Source: Maribacter dokdonensis DSW-8
GTDB lineage: Bacteria; Bacteroidota; Bacteroidia; Flavobacteriales; Flavobacteriaceae
Direction: 5' to 3'
Length of the DNA stretch: 64,000 nucleotides
Assembly: GCF_001447995.1 (NCBI RefSeq)
Contig: NZ_LDPE01000001.1
Location: 1,178,001 to 1,242,000, forward strand
Numbering within the stretch: position 1 is the stretch's first letter; every line of letters begins with the position of its first letter. A model generated the notes under the pieces. That model made no database searches. It was not told the origin of the DNA and was given only the letters and a program-made list of their open reading frames with translations. Made by a program: the position numbers and the translations under genes. Positions 17,720-27,215 of this stretch are shown here, in pieces.

Positions 17720-18817
17720 ATGAAGCACATCATCTATTTCGCCTTATCTTTTTGCCTTTTTCCATGGGTCAGCTTTATTTCTACAGATGAAATAAAGCAT
17801 ACATTACATGTTATACATAAAGGCATCAGTTTAACCGAACCGGTAGCCTGCACATTGGTGAAAATAACTAATGAAAAGGCATTACCTCATGAGTTTTACA
17901 TGGATGTAGAATCTGTAGTATGTGGCGATAATCAATGTAAGATAGATGTGGTTCGCATTTATTGGGATGAATTAGGACACTTTAACAAGCTTGTGTTACC
18001 TAATGACGTTGCATTGGAAAAATCAGAAGGAAAAAGCTTCACCAATGCCGATTATAAAAAACTACATGAAATATTAAAGAATGAGAACTCTGCCCTAAAA
18101 AATGTATATAAAGATGAAATTGTAGGTACGGTGGGCAGTGAGGGCGTAGATGCAATGTCTGGTGAGACTATTTTACTAGAAAAATCGACTTATGTAAAAG
18201 GAGCGGTCTGGACCTGCTATTCCCTATGGCATTGGGCACACGGAGATGTAAAGCAGCACATTAGGGATATTACCGGAAATTCATATTCAAAAAGCGAATT
18301 GCAGTCTTTCTTACAAAAAGACAATTATCAACTATTTGCACTAGAACAATTAATCAGAAAGAAAGATTTTTCAAAGAAAACGGTCAACGCCATAATAAAT
18401 GCCATTAAAACAAACCCTGAGCTATTGAGAACCAGTATGCGGTATTGGAATAGTGCTCCCGGCGATATTTATCAATACGGTGCCCAACAATTATTACCTG
18501 CTGTTAACTCTGCTAATCGTGTCTTATACCTAACCGATATTTTGCAAACTGAACAAAAATTAAACACTGCTTTTATAAATGTAACAAACCCTTTGATTGC
18601 CAAATTCAGCTATCAAGAAATTGATATATTCTTGAACATACTAAAAGAAAAAAAACTAACTACACCCAATACCATTTCTCAATTAACAGCACTTTTGAGA
18701 GCAGATGATTTTTTAATTTCCCGTAGGGTGTATTACTTTTTAAAGACACAAGAATTGTCCGCAGATGATAAATTAAAAATTGAAGACTATTATCAACAAT
18801 GGAAGCATAAACTTTAA
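17720..18817 (+). CDS. Secreted protein of unknown function, partner of the FAD oxidoreductase
   Basis: 365 residues. A signal peptide (FALSFCLFPWVSFIST) leads into a domain with paired cysteines (VVCGDNQCKIDVV) and a striking aromatic motif AVWTCYSLWHWAHGD at about residues 155-170. The C-terminal 200 residues are helical, resembling a HEAT-like or TPR-like scaffold. The stretch up to the aromatic motif recalls proteins that accept flavin or electrons, but I do not recognise the family. It starts 15 bp after the Tat-exported FAD oxidoreductase, so both proteins probably work together outside the cytoplasm. Confidence 0.7.
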   Translation: MKHIIYFALSFCLFPWVSFISTDEIKHTLHVIHKGISLTEPVACTLVKITNEKALPHEFYMDVESVVCGDNQCKIDVVRIYWDELGHFNKLVLPNDVALEKSEGKSFTNADYKKLHEILKNENSALKNVYKDEIVGTVGSEGVDAMSGETILLEKSTYVKGAVWTCYSLWHWAHGDVKQHIRDITGNSYSKSELQSFLQKDNYQLFALEQLIRKKDFSKKTVNAIINAIKTNPELLRTSMRYWNSAPGDIYQYGAQQLLPAVNSANRVLYLTDILQTEQKLNTAFINVTNPLIAKFSYQEIDIFLNILKEKKLTTPNTISQLTALLRADDFLISRRVYYFLKTQELSADDKLKIEDYYQQWKHKL

Positions 18818-18938
18818 AAAAGTAATTTTAAAGGTCTGTTTAGAACAAACTAAGACACTAAATAATAACAAGTTACATTTAACTTAATATTTTCATTTAA
18901 TAATTAACGTCGTTTTATATTTATAGCAAACCAGACCA

Positions 18939-19790
18939 TTGCCTAAATATATATTCATTTTAATTGCTATTTCCCTAATTTCTTTCTCCGGATATGGACA
19001 GGATAATACTGTAATTTTAAAAGGAACGGTGTCCAATGCCAAAAACGATGTATCTAATGTACTTATCGTTAATTTAAACACCCAACAATCAACCATTACC
19101 GACTCTTTTGGCCTTTTCAGCATTGAAGTTAGATTAAAAGATTCACTGCGTATTTCTGCCGTACAATATCTTCCCAAAGAAATTATCATCAATGAATCTT
19201 ACCTAAATAGCAGTTTTGTAACTATTCACCTAATTGAAAATATAATAGACCTTAAAGAAGTTACGGTTACACCCTATAATTTAACGGGCGAATTGGATCG
19301 TGATATAGATAGACTTGACATAAAGCCTACAACTACATCATACACTTTAGGATTACAAAATGCAGATTTCACCAAAATGACCCAAAGTGAAAGGTTATTG
19401 CAAGAGGCCGATAGAGGAAAATATGTAAAACTAGCAACAACGGACGAATACGGCAAAGTCTTTGAAATTCTTGGATATGCAGCATTAACCGTTGTCATAA
19501 ACACCCATAAGATTGCGAACAGGGTTTCTGGCAGAACAAAGTCATTGGAAAAAATGGTGGAACGTGATGAAAAAAAGCAACTGGAAAAGGAAATCATTGA
19601 TAAATTCTCAAAACAGACCATGAGTGAAAATTTTAAGATTCCCGTAAGCTATATTGACGGCTTTCTTACCTATTGCCTTTCCCAAGATGATTTTATAGCG
19701 CTAAAAAACGCAGGTAACACCATTGAAATATGGGAATACTTAAAGACTAAAAGCATTGATTATAAAACTACAGAAGAATTCGAAAATTAA
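18939..19790 (+). CDS. Secreted carboxypeptidase-regulatory-like (CarboxypepD_reg) domain protein
   Basis: 283 residues. A TTG codon at 18939 is the only sensible start: an in-frame TAG lies 15 bp upstream and no ATG occurs in the first 140 codons. A signal peptide (FILIAISLISFSGYGQ) is followed by a domain like the N-terminal plug extension of SusC/TonB receptors (LKGTVSNAKNDVSNVLIVN, then FGLFSIEVRLKDSLRIS). No TonB receptor barrel follows; the remaining 180 residues are helical and charged. Such stand-alone proteins are common in Flavobacteriia and their function is not known. Confidence 0.7.
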   Translation: MPKYIFILIAISLISFSGYGQDNTVILKGTVSNAKNDVSNVLIVNLNTQQSTITDSFGLFSIEVRLKDSLRISAVQYLPKEIIINESYLNSSFVTIHLIENIIDLKEVTVTPYNLTGELDRDIDRLDIKPTTTSYTLGLQNADFTKMTQSERLLQEADRGKYVKLATTDEYGKVFEILGYAALTVVINTHKIANRVSGRTKSLEKMVERDEKKQLEKEIIDKFSKQTMSENFKIPVSYIDGFLTYCLSQDDFIALKNAGNTIEIWEYLKTKSIDYKTTEEFEN

Positions 19791-19912
19791 ATTCTGCGTT
19801 AAAAAACAATGAATTTTCTGCTAGAAAAATGCTATAGTAATCTTAAGTATCATTCTATTATTCTAAAAATACCGATAACTTTAAACAAGTTAAAATAACC
19901 AACACATTAAAA

Positions 19913-20941
19913 ATGAATATCAATCCTTTTAAAACTATCTTACCTTTTCTAGTTTTATTTTTAGTTTATAGTTGTGGAGAAAATAAACCAAAAAACAAAA
20001 CCGATGAAAGCACAACCGTTTTAACGGCGAAAGCATATACGGGCACAGCAAGCATTACCCAAGGTATTGCCACTAACCTGCTAGAAGATATTTACGAATG
20101 TGATCGTGGTAGAAAAACAGATGTTGGTGAAATTACTTCTATAGATGGAAAAAAATGGACCGTGCCAGCAGAAACCAACTACACTAATGAAAATTTTCCG
20201 TTTGCCGTAGATCTATACAACGCGTGCGAAGGAAAAAATTATAATACTGTTCAAGAAGCTATGACTTATTACAATGATTTGGATATTGTTGAAATAGATA
20301 ATGATGGGGAGGTTTTTACCGCATATATCTTTGCAGACAATTATTTTGAAATGTATGTCAATGGTAAACCCGTAGGCAAGGATAAAGTTCCGTTCACGCA
20401 ATTCAATTCAAGCGTTATTAAATTTAAAGTACTTAGACCATTTACCATTGCCATGAAATTGGTAGATTGGGAAGAGCACCTTGGTATTGGTTGTGAAGAA
20501 AATAGGGGAAAATCCTTTCATGCAGGTGATGGCGGTATGGTGGCTGTCATTAAAAATAAAAAAGAAGAAACAATTGCCATTACGAACAAAGACTGGAAAG
20601 CACAAACATTTTATACGGCTCCTATCATAGATTTAAATTGTACTTCTGAAGATGGCGGATATAGATATTCTAAAAACTGTGATACCAATGGCGGAAATGA
20701 CGGCAGCAAATTTTACGCCTTACATTGGCAAATACCAGAAGGATGGATGCATACCAATTTCGATGACTCTGATTGGCAAGATGCATCAACATACACAAAT
20801 GAGACCATTGGTGTGGACAATAAACCTTCGTATACTAATTTCACCACGCTATTTGACGACCCTAATAAGGATGCCCAATTTATTTGGACTACCAATGTCA
20901 TTTTAGATAATGAAGTTCTTGTTAGACATACCGTAGAATAA
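19913..20941 (+). CDS. Lipoprotein with galactose-binding-like C-terminal part, function unknown
   Basis: 342 residues. The signal peptide ends in the lipobox VYSCGEN (Cys at about 22), so it is lipid-anchored. Cys pairs occur in YECDRGR, LYNACEGK, GIGCEEN, LNCTSED and KNCDT, suggesting disulfides. Residues about 120-190 and 270-340 contain jelly-roll-like strands (WQIPEGWMHTNFDDSDWQDAS), as in carbohydrate-binding modules of beta-galactosidase type. No catalytic motif is recognised. It stands alone between the carboxypeptidase-regulatory-like gene and a CAT-like acyltransferase. Confidence 0.7.
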   Translation: MNINPFKTILPFLVLFLVYSCGENKPKNKTDESTTVLTAKAYTGTASITQGIATNLLEDIYECDRGRKTDVGEITSIDGKKWTVPAETNYTNENFPFAVDLYNACEGKNYNTVQEAMTYYNDLDIVEIDNDGEVFTAYIFADNYFEMYVNGKPVGKDKVPFTQFNSSVIKFKVLRPFTIAMKLVDWEEHLGIGCEENRGKSFHAGDGGMVAVIKNKKEETIAITNKDWKAQTFYTAPIIDLNCTSEDGGYRYSKNCDTNGGNDGSKFYALHWQIPEGWMHTNFDDSDWQDASTYTNETIGVDNKPSYTNFTTLFDDPNKDAQFIWTTNVILDNEVLVRHTVE

Positions 20942-21006
20942 ACATTTTATTACTTAAAATAACCAATATCTTGCAGTTCAATATCTCATTGAGCAAAAAC
21001 TATACT

Positions 21007-21636
21007 ATGCGAAAAGAACTTAATATCCATGAATGGTCTAGAAAAGAACACTTTAATTTTTTTTCAAAATTCAGTGAACCGTTCTATGGCATTACCGCTA
21101 AAATAGATTGTTCAACTGCCTACAAAAATTCAAAAGAAAACGGATACTCCTTTTTCATGTACTATTTGCATAAATCATTAAAAGCCGCAAATAATATTAC
21201 AGCATTTAAATACCGTATTGAGGGTTATAAGGTTTATGAATACGATGTAATAAATGCATCGCCCACTATTAACAGATCAAATGGAACTTTTGGATTTTCC
21301 TACCTTGATTATCATGAAGATTTTAATACTTTTTGCGAGCTGGCAGCACCTAGAATTGAAGAAGTAAAAAACTCCAAAAGTTTAATGCCAGCTTTATCAG
21401 GTGAAAATGTAATTCATTTTTCATCATTACCTTGGATAGATTTCACATCACTTTCCCATGCTAGGCATTTTGATTTTCCGGACAGCTGCCCAAAAATTAG
21501 TTTTGGTAAAATGACTACTGTAGATGGCATTCAAAAAATGCCCGTATCGGTTCATGTTCATCATGGTTTGGCAGATGGTCTACATGTTGGGCAATTCTTT
21601 GAAAAACTACAGGAATTTATGGACTTTGATGATTAA
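21007..21636 (+). CDS. Chloramphenicol acetyltransferase-like O-acyltransferase
   Basis: 209 residues from the ATG at 21007, matching the usual CAT length; a TTG at 20971 would add 12 residues with no homology. The catalytic motif HxxxDGxHxG is present as VHHGLADGLHVG near the C-terminus, and FSSLPWIDFTSLSHA matches the conserved central block of the family. It should form a trimer and transfer an acetyl group from acetyl-CoA to a hydroxyl. Whether chloramphenicol is the real substrate cannot be judged; chromosomal CAT-like proteins of Flavobacteriia are mostly uncharacterised. It converges with the FUSC gene, with only 29 bp between their stops. Confidence 0.85.
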   Translation: MRKELNIHEWSRKEHFNFFSKFSEPFYGITAKIDCSTAYKNSKENGYSFFMYYLHKSLKAANNITAFKYRIEGYKVYEYDVINASPTINRSNGTFGFSYLDYHEDFNTFCELAAPRIEEVKNSKSLMPALSGENVIHFSSLPWIDFTSLSHARHFDFPDSCPKISFGKMTTVDGIQKMPVSVHVHHGLADGLHVGQFFEKLQEFMDFDD

Positions 21637-21665
21637 TATAAAAACCTATTTCCTAAATACACTGT

Positions 21666-23894
21666 TTATAAACTAGAGGTCAATTTCATCATATTGACAC
21701 TTAAAGAATACAACCATCGTAACTGTTCCCAAATCAGTTGTTCTTCTTGATGGTTTCTTTTGTATTTATGTGAATCGTCTGCACTTAAATTCACCTCTTC
21801 AGATTGAAATTTGGGCAGTTGTTTCTCAAACGATATTACCTCATCTAAATTTATAACTTGTTTATCCGCAGCATCAATAGATAACATTTTCAATACCGAT
21901 TCTAAGTTCTCATCGATCTTAGTAATAATATTGTTTAAACGTTCAGAAGCCTCTGTAGTTGTATGGTGCTGTATATAAATACTCCATGATGCCAAAGAGG
22001 ATAAGAAATTATGGTTTAGCTCTACCAATTGATAAATTTCATTTAAGTTCTTCTGCTTGGAATGCGGTTCTTGCGTCATTCTTTGAAAAGCAGAACTAAG
22101 ATTGGAAGTCTCTAAAAATGCATTTTTTCGTGCCAATCTATAACTTGTAGGTACATTGCCTTTATGAATATAAAAATTTGCAATCTCAGACAGATATGTT
22201 CTATTCGCCTCCACACTTTTGACAACATCTTTACGTATCTCTTGAAAACTCCAACTAGGCCATAAAAACAAAAAACCTAGGTACGAGAGCACAGCCCCCA
22301 AAAGGGTATCTAAAATACGGTATTGTATTACGGTCATTACATCTGGTTGAAGAATACCGTAAATAAAAACAATGCTGAGCGTTACGTATATTGCCGATGC
22401 CTTATAATTCTTTTGAAGCATAGATAACGCTATTACAAAAGAGATGAGCGCCAAAATCGCATATGCATAAACATCTTGTACCAAAAAAACAATGACAGTG
22501 GCTATGAGTCCGCCAATGATAGTTCCTACAGTTCTATCTTTGGAGCGTGCTTTGGTTAAACCGTAATTAGGTCTCATTATTAAAATAATGGTCAATAAAA
22601 TCCAATACGCATTTTGAAAAGAAAATAGGTTACCCAAAACAAAACCGATCATTAAGGTAATTGCCATACGCAACGAATGCCTAAAAATGGTAGATCTAAA
22701 ACTTAGGTTACGCAACAAAATACGCGGACTATAATCTTGGGAAATTAAAAAGTGTTTTAAAATTTCTTTATCTATAAACTCTTCAGACGCAACATCATGA
22801 TCACTTAACAACCACTTGATTCTTTTAATTTTATCGAACTGTTTTTCTTGGTACTCCAGAAAATTCTGAAACATGATAAAAGCTTCATAGGCCTGTGCAT
22901 CTTTTATGCCCCCTAATTCTTGAATCTTGCTATCCAAGTCATTAAACAGAATTTTCAGTTTATTGTGCTTGGGTATTTTTGTTGGCTTATTTCCAATAAC
23001 AGCAATCATCTGTAACTGTTCTGCCATTTCTGAAATAATATGTTGAAACAGTTTTGCAAACTCAGGATAACCTTGAAATTGCTCATCCATTTTTAAATAA
23101 TTAACAGGGTTTGCACCAGCATTTTCCAACATTTCTATCAATTGAGCCAAAACCAAAACCCGCTTTCCATTATATACCGATATACCAGAATTCTTACGTG
23201 AAAGAATAAGTATTTCACGTAAAGTGTTGTGCTGTTCGGTTAATTCGCTCTGTAGTAAAAAAAGACTTTTTTTGAGTTTTTTCCTATTGGCTTTTTTACC
23301 TATTAATTTACCTCTCTTTTTTAATAGCTTACCGGTATTCCCAATAGTTTCATATAAAACTTCCTCGGTCTGCCCTTTTGGGTTTATCTTATACCATAAA
23401 AGGGACAGGGCCAGATACCACATACCTCCAAGACCAACCAATAAAGAGAATTCATAAATTTTTAACTGGTCTGGAGTATGCGCAAAACTGATGACCAATG
23501 CCAATAGACCGGAAAAACTAATAAGAGAAGCCCTAAATCCGTAGGCGGAAATCATGGAAATTGCAAAGCTGACCACACCTAAGATTACTACTGACAACCA
23601 TGGAGAATAATGCAAGTAACCCCCTATAAAACTAACGACCATAACCAAAGCGGCAGAAAATAAAATGCCATATACCTTGTGTTTTAAACTGCCATGAACA
23701 TCACTTGGGTTACACCAAAAAGCACCAAAACAAATAGCCACACCTATTTCTGAATACCCCGTAGAAATACCTATACCCAGTGGTGTAATTACGGCAATTA
23801 CAGTCAATACCGACTTGGTAAAATGAGTGCTACCCAAAAATTGGAATAGCTTTTTAAATGTATCTAAAATAAAAACTTGAATCTTGCTCAACAC
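21666..23894 (-). CDS. FUSC family membrane protein (YccS/YhfK-like)
   Basis: 742 residues. Two hydrophobic blocks of about five to six helices each (about 25-170 and 395-550) flank a long cytoplasmic coiled region, the layout of YccS/AaeB-type proteins. The second block holds the conserved LRMAITLMIGFVLG and RTVGTIIGGLIATV stretches. Such proteins are thought to export aromatic acids or similar toxic anions; the substrate here is unknown. The start must be GTG (23894) or the next codon TTG, since a TAG directly precedes it. A strong -7/-33 promoter ends 15 bp upstream, giving a very short leader. Confidence 0.88.
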   Translation of the reverse strand: MLSKIQVFILDTFKKLFQFLGSTHFTKSVLTVIAVITPLGIGISTGYSEIGVAICFGAFWCNPSDVHGSLKHKVYGILFSAALVMVVSFIGGYLHYSPWLSVVILGVVSFAISMISAYGFRASLISFSGLLALVISFAHTPDQLKIYEFSLLVGLGGMWYLALSLLWYKINPKGQTEEVLYETIGNTGKLLKKRGKLIGKKANRKKLKKSLFLLQSELTEQHNTLREILILSRKNSGISVYNGKRVLVLAQLIEMLENAGANPVNYLKMDEQFQGYPEFAKLFQHIISEMAEQLQMIAVIGNKPTKIPKHNKLKILFNDLDSKIQELGGIKDAQAYEAFIMFQNFLEYQEKQFDKIKRIKWLLSDHDVASEEFIDKEILKHFLISQDYSPRILLRNLSFRSTIFRHSLRMAITLMIGFVLGNLFSFQNAYWILLTIILIMRPNYGLTKARSKDRTVGTIIGGLIATVIVFLVQDVYAYAILALISFVIALSMLQKNYKASAIYVTLSIVFIYGILQPDVMTVIQYRILDTLLGAVLSYLGFLFLWPSWSFQEIRKDVVKSVEANRTYLSEIANFYIHKGNVPTSYRLARKNAFLETSNLSSAFQRMTQEPHSKQKNLNEIYQLVELNHNFLSSLASWSIYIQHHTTTEASERLNNIITKIDENLESVLKMLSIDAADKQVINLDEVISFEKQLPKFQSEEVNLSADDSHKYKRNHQEEQLIWEQLRWLYSLSVNMMKLTSSL

Positions 23895-23909
23895 CTATTA
23901 AATCAAGTA

Positions 23910-23942
23910 CAAAGATAGACTATGAAAAGAAGTTTCTTTCAA
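23910..23942 (-). promoter_or_regulatory. Bacteroidota-type promoter of the FUSC gene
   Basis: On the minus strand TTG (23942-23940) and TATCTTTG (23917-23910) are separated by 22 bp and match the -33/-7 consensus. It predicts a transcript starting near 23903 and so supports the non-ATG start at 23894. Confidence 0.6.
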
Positions 23943-24124
23943 AAACACCTTTAAGAAATACACATTTGGACATTGGTGATCATATTAAATATCATCACAA
24001 CGATTAAGCTCATTATACAATCATGTAAGTATTATATTACTAATATTTTGAATTATCGCTTTCCAATGTAATCTTCATCTGCTATATTTAGTACTTTTAA
24101 TTGACTTTGATGCTTATATAAACT

Positions 24125-27100
24125 TTGGAGAAAAAAACCAACACCCTCTTAATATTGGCTTTAATCGTAGGGCTAGCTTTTCATGGTTCTGCCATTTTTT
24201 TTACTCTAGAGTCTACCTACGATGCATTGATCCACCTATTTTTTGCTGACCATTATGCCAATAGCTGGTTTGATCCTTGGGAGTATAGATGGTATACCGG
24301 TTTTACAGTACAATCTTACCCACCGTTAGTACATCAATTAATTGGAATTCTCTCATACATTGGCGGACTCAAATTTGGTATGTATGCTGTGGCACTCATA
24401 GCCATTGTGCTCTTTATTACCGGTGCCTATAGGTATACCCTTCTTATGACAGGGAGCAGAAGAATTGCCGGCTACGGTGCCGTAATGGCCGTATTTTCAT
24501 CAACATTTGTAGAAACCTTGCACATTTTTGGACAACTGCCAAGCGTTTCTGCATTGTCGATATTATTACATGCAATGACCGAAATTTACCTTTGGATAAA
24601 AACGGGTAAAACAAGATATTTTATAACCTCGGCCACCATGCTTGCGGTTACGGTGACCTCACATCATGTTACCCCTTTGTTCGGCATGGTATTCTTTATA
24701 GCTCCATTAATGGGTATGGCTGTTATGGATGCTGCAAGGGAAAAAGTAAACTCTTATAAAGCGCTTACCTTTAAAGTCTTTTGGGGAACCACTTTACAGC
24801 ATTTTTGGCGTATAGCCAAGTTTGGCGGTACCGCAATTTTTTTACTGGTTTTCTGTATTTTCCCCTATTGGTACAACTCTAAAAGAAACCCCATTACCCA
24901 AGTTGCCATACCACATGGATCTAGGGATAACTTTCTGGAAGTAACCTCATCTGGACTAGTATTTTTTATTATTCCTTGGGGTGTATTTCTATTTATACTC
25001 CCTTATTTCTTTTACAGATATTTTAGTAAAAGATATGTGTTCTTCGGTTTGTCATTTGCCCTTTTGACCATTTTGGGAACCGGCGGTACTACGCCTATTC
25101 CGTTAATGATGTTAGGTGAAACTGCATTTAATATTCTTACCCTAGATAGATTTACTTTATGGGCTACCATTATGGCATTGCCCATATTTGCAGAATTTGC
25201 ATACCGTATGGTAGAAGGAGACCTTAAGGTACTTATACAATCTAAATTTGGCGGTGTATACCATAGGGTCTTAGGCGGTCTCATTGCAGGCGGAATGCTA
25301 TTCATGGTGCTCTTTACCATGACCTTGGGGTATTTTAGACCATCGCAACCCGCTAAAATTAAAATGTTGCCCATTGTCAACTTTTTGGGTGCAGATTCGC
25401 ATGACTCATGGCGATATCTACCACTGGGCTTTGGTGATCAAATGGCATGGTTATCTGCCCAGAGCCGAGCCATGACGGTAGATGGCAACTACCATTCCGC
25501 AAGGCGATTGCCCGAATTGACTACAAGGGCCATTGAAAGAATTGAGAACTCTAAATTTAGAGGTGTAGAAGGTATAGGTTCTTTACAACAGTTTTTGACC
25601 GTACCCGAGAAATACAACTTAAAGTATATTTTCTCCAATGATAAGTTCTATGACCCTATTCTCTATTATTGCGGTTGGCAGCGCTTGCAACAATTAGAAA
25701 ATGGAATCATGGTTTGGGAAAAACTTAATGTTGCACCCATACCCCAAATTATGCCCAAACAAGATGTACCTACAATTATGAAGATCATGTGGGGCGTAAT
25801 ACCGTTGACCACCGTGCTCATTGCCATATTTGTAAACATCCAAATGATATGGGTTAGACTGTTAAAATCCCGAAAGACACCGGTACATTCTTTCATGAAA
25901 TTAGAATTGCCGTACAACAGATTTCCTCCTAAATTATTAACCTTTTCTCATTGGTGGGCATTGCTGATACTTATCTGCTTAGGATATGGTATGTATATAT
26001 TCTACGTGAAAAATGTTGCTCAGTTGTCACCTACTAACGTAGTAGAATCCTATTATGATGCATTGGACTTTAAAGAATTCTCTACGGCACACTCTTATAT
26101 TGACCCAGAAGACCATATTGATATAGCTCAGTATATGCTAGAAGTTTCGGTTACCGATGGTATACTAAGTTCTTATGCAAAACTGGATTCCTTAGGTATT
26201 GAAATTTACGATGAGACTGAAAATAGTGCAAAGGCCAAAGTAGCTACAAGATGGATTACCCCTTTGGAAAATGTCTTTAATAATGATTATCATGAACTCA
26301 TAAAGCGTAAAAACAAATGGTACATTAAAGCTAAAAAGGTAGATAATGATATACCTCCAGACCAATTATTTACAGCTAACGGCACAACTTATTACAATCA
26401 TGGTAGACGAAAGATCACCACACAAGAAACCTACCATGAAGATGTTCTAAAACAACCCGTATTAGAAATTTTATCTGCCAAATTGGTAAAATACAAGGGG
26501 CAATACAGTGTAATTGGAGAGCTACAAAATGTAGATAATACACCTGCAGATGTAGTAATAAAAGCAACATTGTACAATGATAATGATAAAGAACTGGCTA
26601 ATTATAACGCCAAACATCAAATTAAGCATAAGCTAATGCCCAAAGAAACTACTACCTTTAAAATTAACTTTGAGGGTATAGCATGGTCATCTACAAAAGA
26701 CACCTTACCCCCTACTTTTGATCCAGACCAATTTACGCCGGTCAGTTTTGAAGAACAACCTACCAAGTTTAATTTACAGTCTGCCGGTAATACCGCAAAT
26801 ACCGATTTATATAAACACGTTGCATTACAAGATTTAAAATATACGGATCAAGGTTTTGAGGGTGTTTTGTTCAACTCCGGTGTACAAGAAGTTACTATAC
26901 CACAATTGATCATTTCTTATTATGATGAAAATAACGAGTTACTTTGGGTAGATCATAAATTTATAACAGAAGGGGTACGTATTCAACGTAAACAATTCTT
27001 TAATTACAAACCCTTGGCATTAGATAGTTTAGAAGTTATAAGTAGCAGTTTAGAAAATTGTTTTGTCAATGGGTTGCCCAATAAAGCTATTGCAGATAAA

Positions 27101-27214
27101 ATTTTTCCGGACAGAAAATTGATTCATGGCAAACAGCAGAGCCAACCTTTTAAAGGCAAAGGTTACGATTATGTGAAATTTGAGATTAACAGTTATATAG
27201 GTAATCCAAAATAG
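24125..27214 (+). CDS. Giant polytopic membrane protein, PTPS-related/GT-C-like, with periplasmic C-terminal domains
   Basis: 1029 residues. About 12 hydrophobic segments lie in residues 1-440, with a further one near 610-635. Conserved early residues are ESTYDALIHLFFADHYANSW and QSYPPLVHQLIG, typical of the 6-pyruvoyl-tetrahydropterin-synthase-related membrane family, which resembles GT-C glycosyltransferases. After the last helix come an NTF2-like domain (NVVESYYDALDFKEFSTAHSY) and beta-sandwich segments facing the periplasm. The start is TTG, because an in-frame TAA lies 3 bp upstream. It forms an operon with a lipoprotein and a glycoside hydrolase (1-bp gap, then an overlap). Next to glycosyltransferases and flippases, it is a candidate polymerase or assembly factor for an exopolysaccharide; this role is inference. 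Confidence 0.75.
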   Translation: MEKKTNTLLILALIVGLAFHGSAIFFTLESTYDALIHLFFADHYANSWFDPWEYRWYTGFTVQSYPPLVHQLIGILSYIGGLKFGMYAVALIAIVLFITGAYRYTLLMTGSRRIAGYGAVMAVFSSTFVETLHIFGQLPSVSALSILLHAMTEIYLWIKTGKTRYFITSATMLAVTVTSHHVTPLFGMVFFIAPLMGMAVMDAAREKVNSYKALTFKVFWGTTLQHFWRIAKFGGTAIFLLVFCIFPYWYNSKRNPITQVAIPHGSRDNFLEVTSSGLVFFIIPWGVFLFILPYFFYRYFSKRYVFFGLSFALLTILGTGGTTPIPLMMLGETAFNILTLDRFTLWATIMALPIFAEFAYRMVEGDLKVLIQSKFGGVYHRVLGGLIAGGMLFMVLFTMTLGYFRPSQPAKIKMLPIVNFLGADSHDSWRYLPLGFGDQMAWLSAQSRAMTVDGNYHSARRLPELTTRAIERIENSKFRGVEGIGSLQQFLTVPEKYNLKYIFSNDKFYDPILYYCGWQRLQQLENGIMVWEKLNVAPIPQIMPKQDVPTIMKIMWGVIPLTTVLIAIFVNIQMIWVRLLKSRKTPVHSFMKLELPYNRFPPKLLTFSHWWALLILICLGYGMYIFYVKNVAQLSPTNVVESYYDALDFKEFSTAHSYIDPEDHIDIAQYMLEVSVTDGILSSYAKLDSLGIEIYDETENSAKAKVATRWITPLENVFNNDYHELIKRKNKWYIKAKKVDNDIPPDQLFTANGTTYYNHGRRKITTQETYHEDVLKQPVLEILSAKLVKYKGQYSVIGELQNVDNTPADVVIKATLYNDNDKELANYNAKHQIKHKLMPKETTTFKINFEGIAWSSTKDTLPPTFDPDQFTPVSFEEQPTKFNLQSAGNTANTDLYKHVALQDLKYTDQGFEGVLFNSGVQEVTIPQLIISYYDENNELLWVDHKFITEGVRIQRKQFFNYKPLALDSLEVISSSLENCFVNGLPNKAIADKIFPDRKLIHGKQQSQPFKGKGYDYVKFEINSYIGNPK

Positions 27215-27215
27215 T

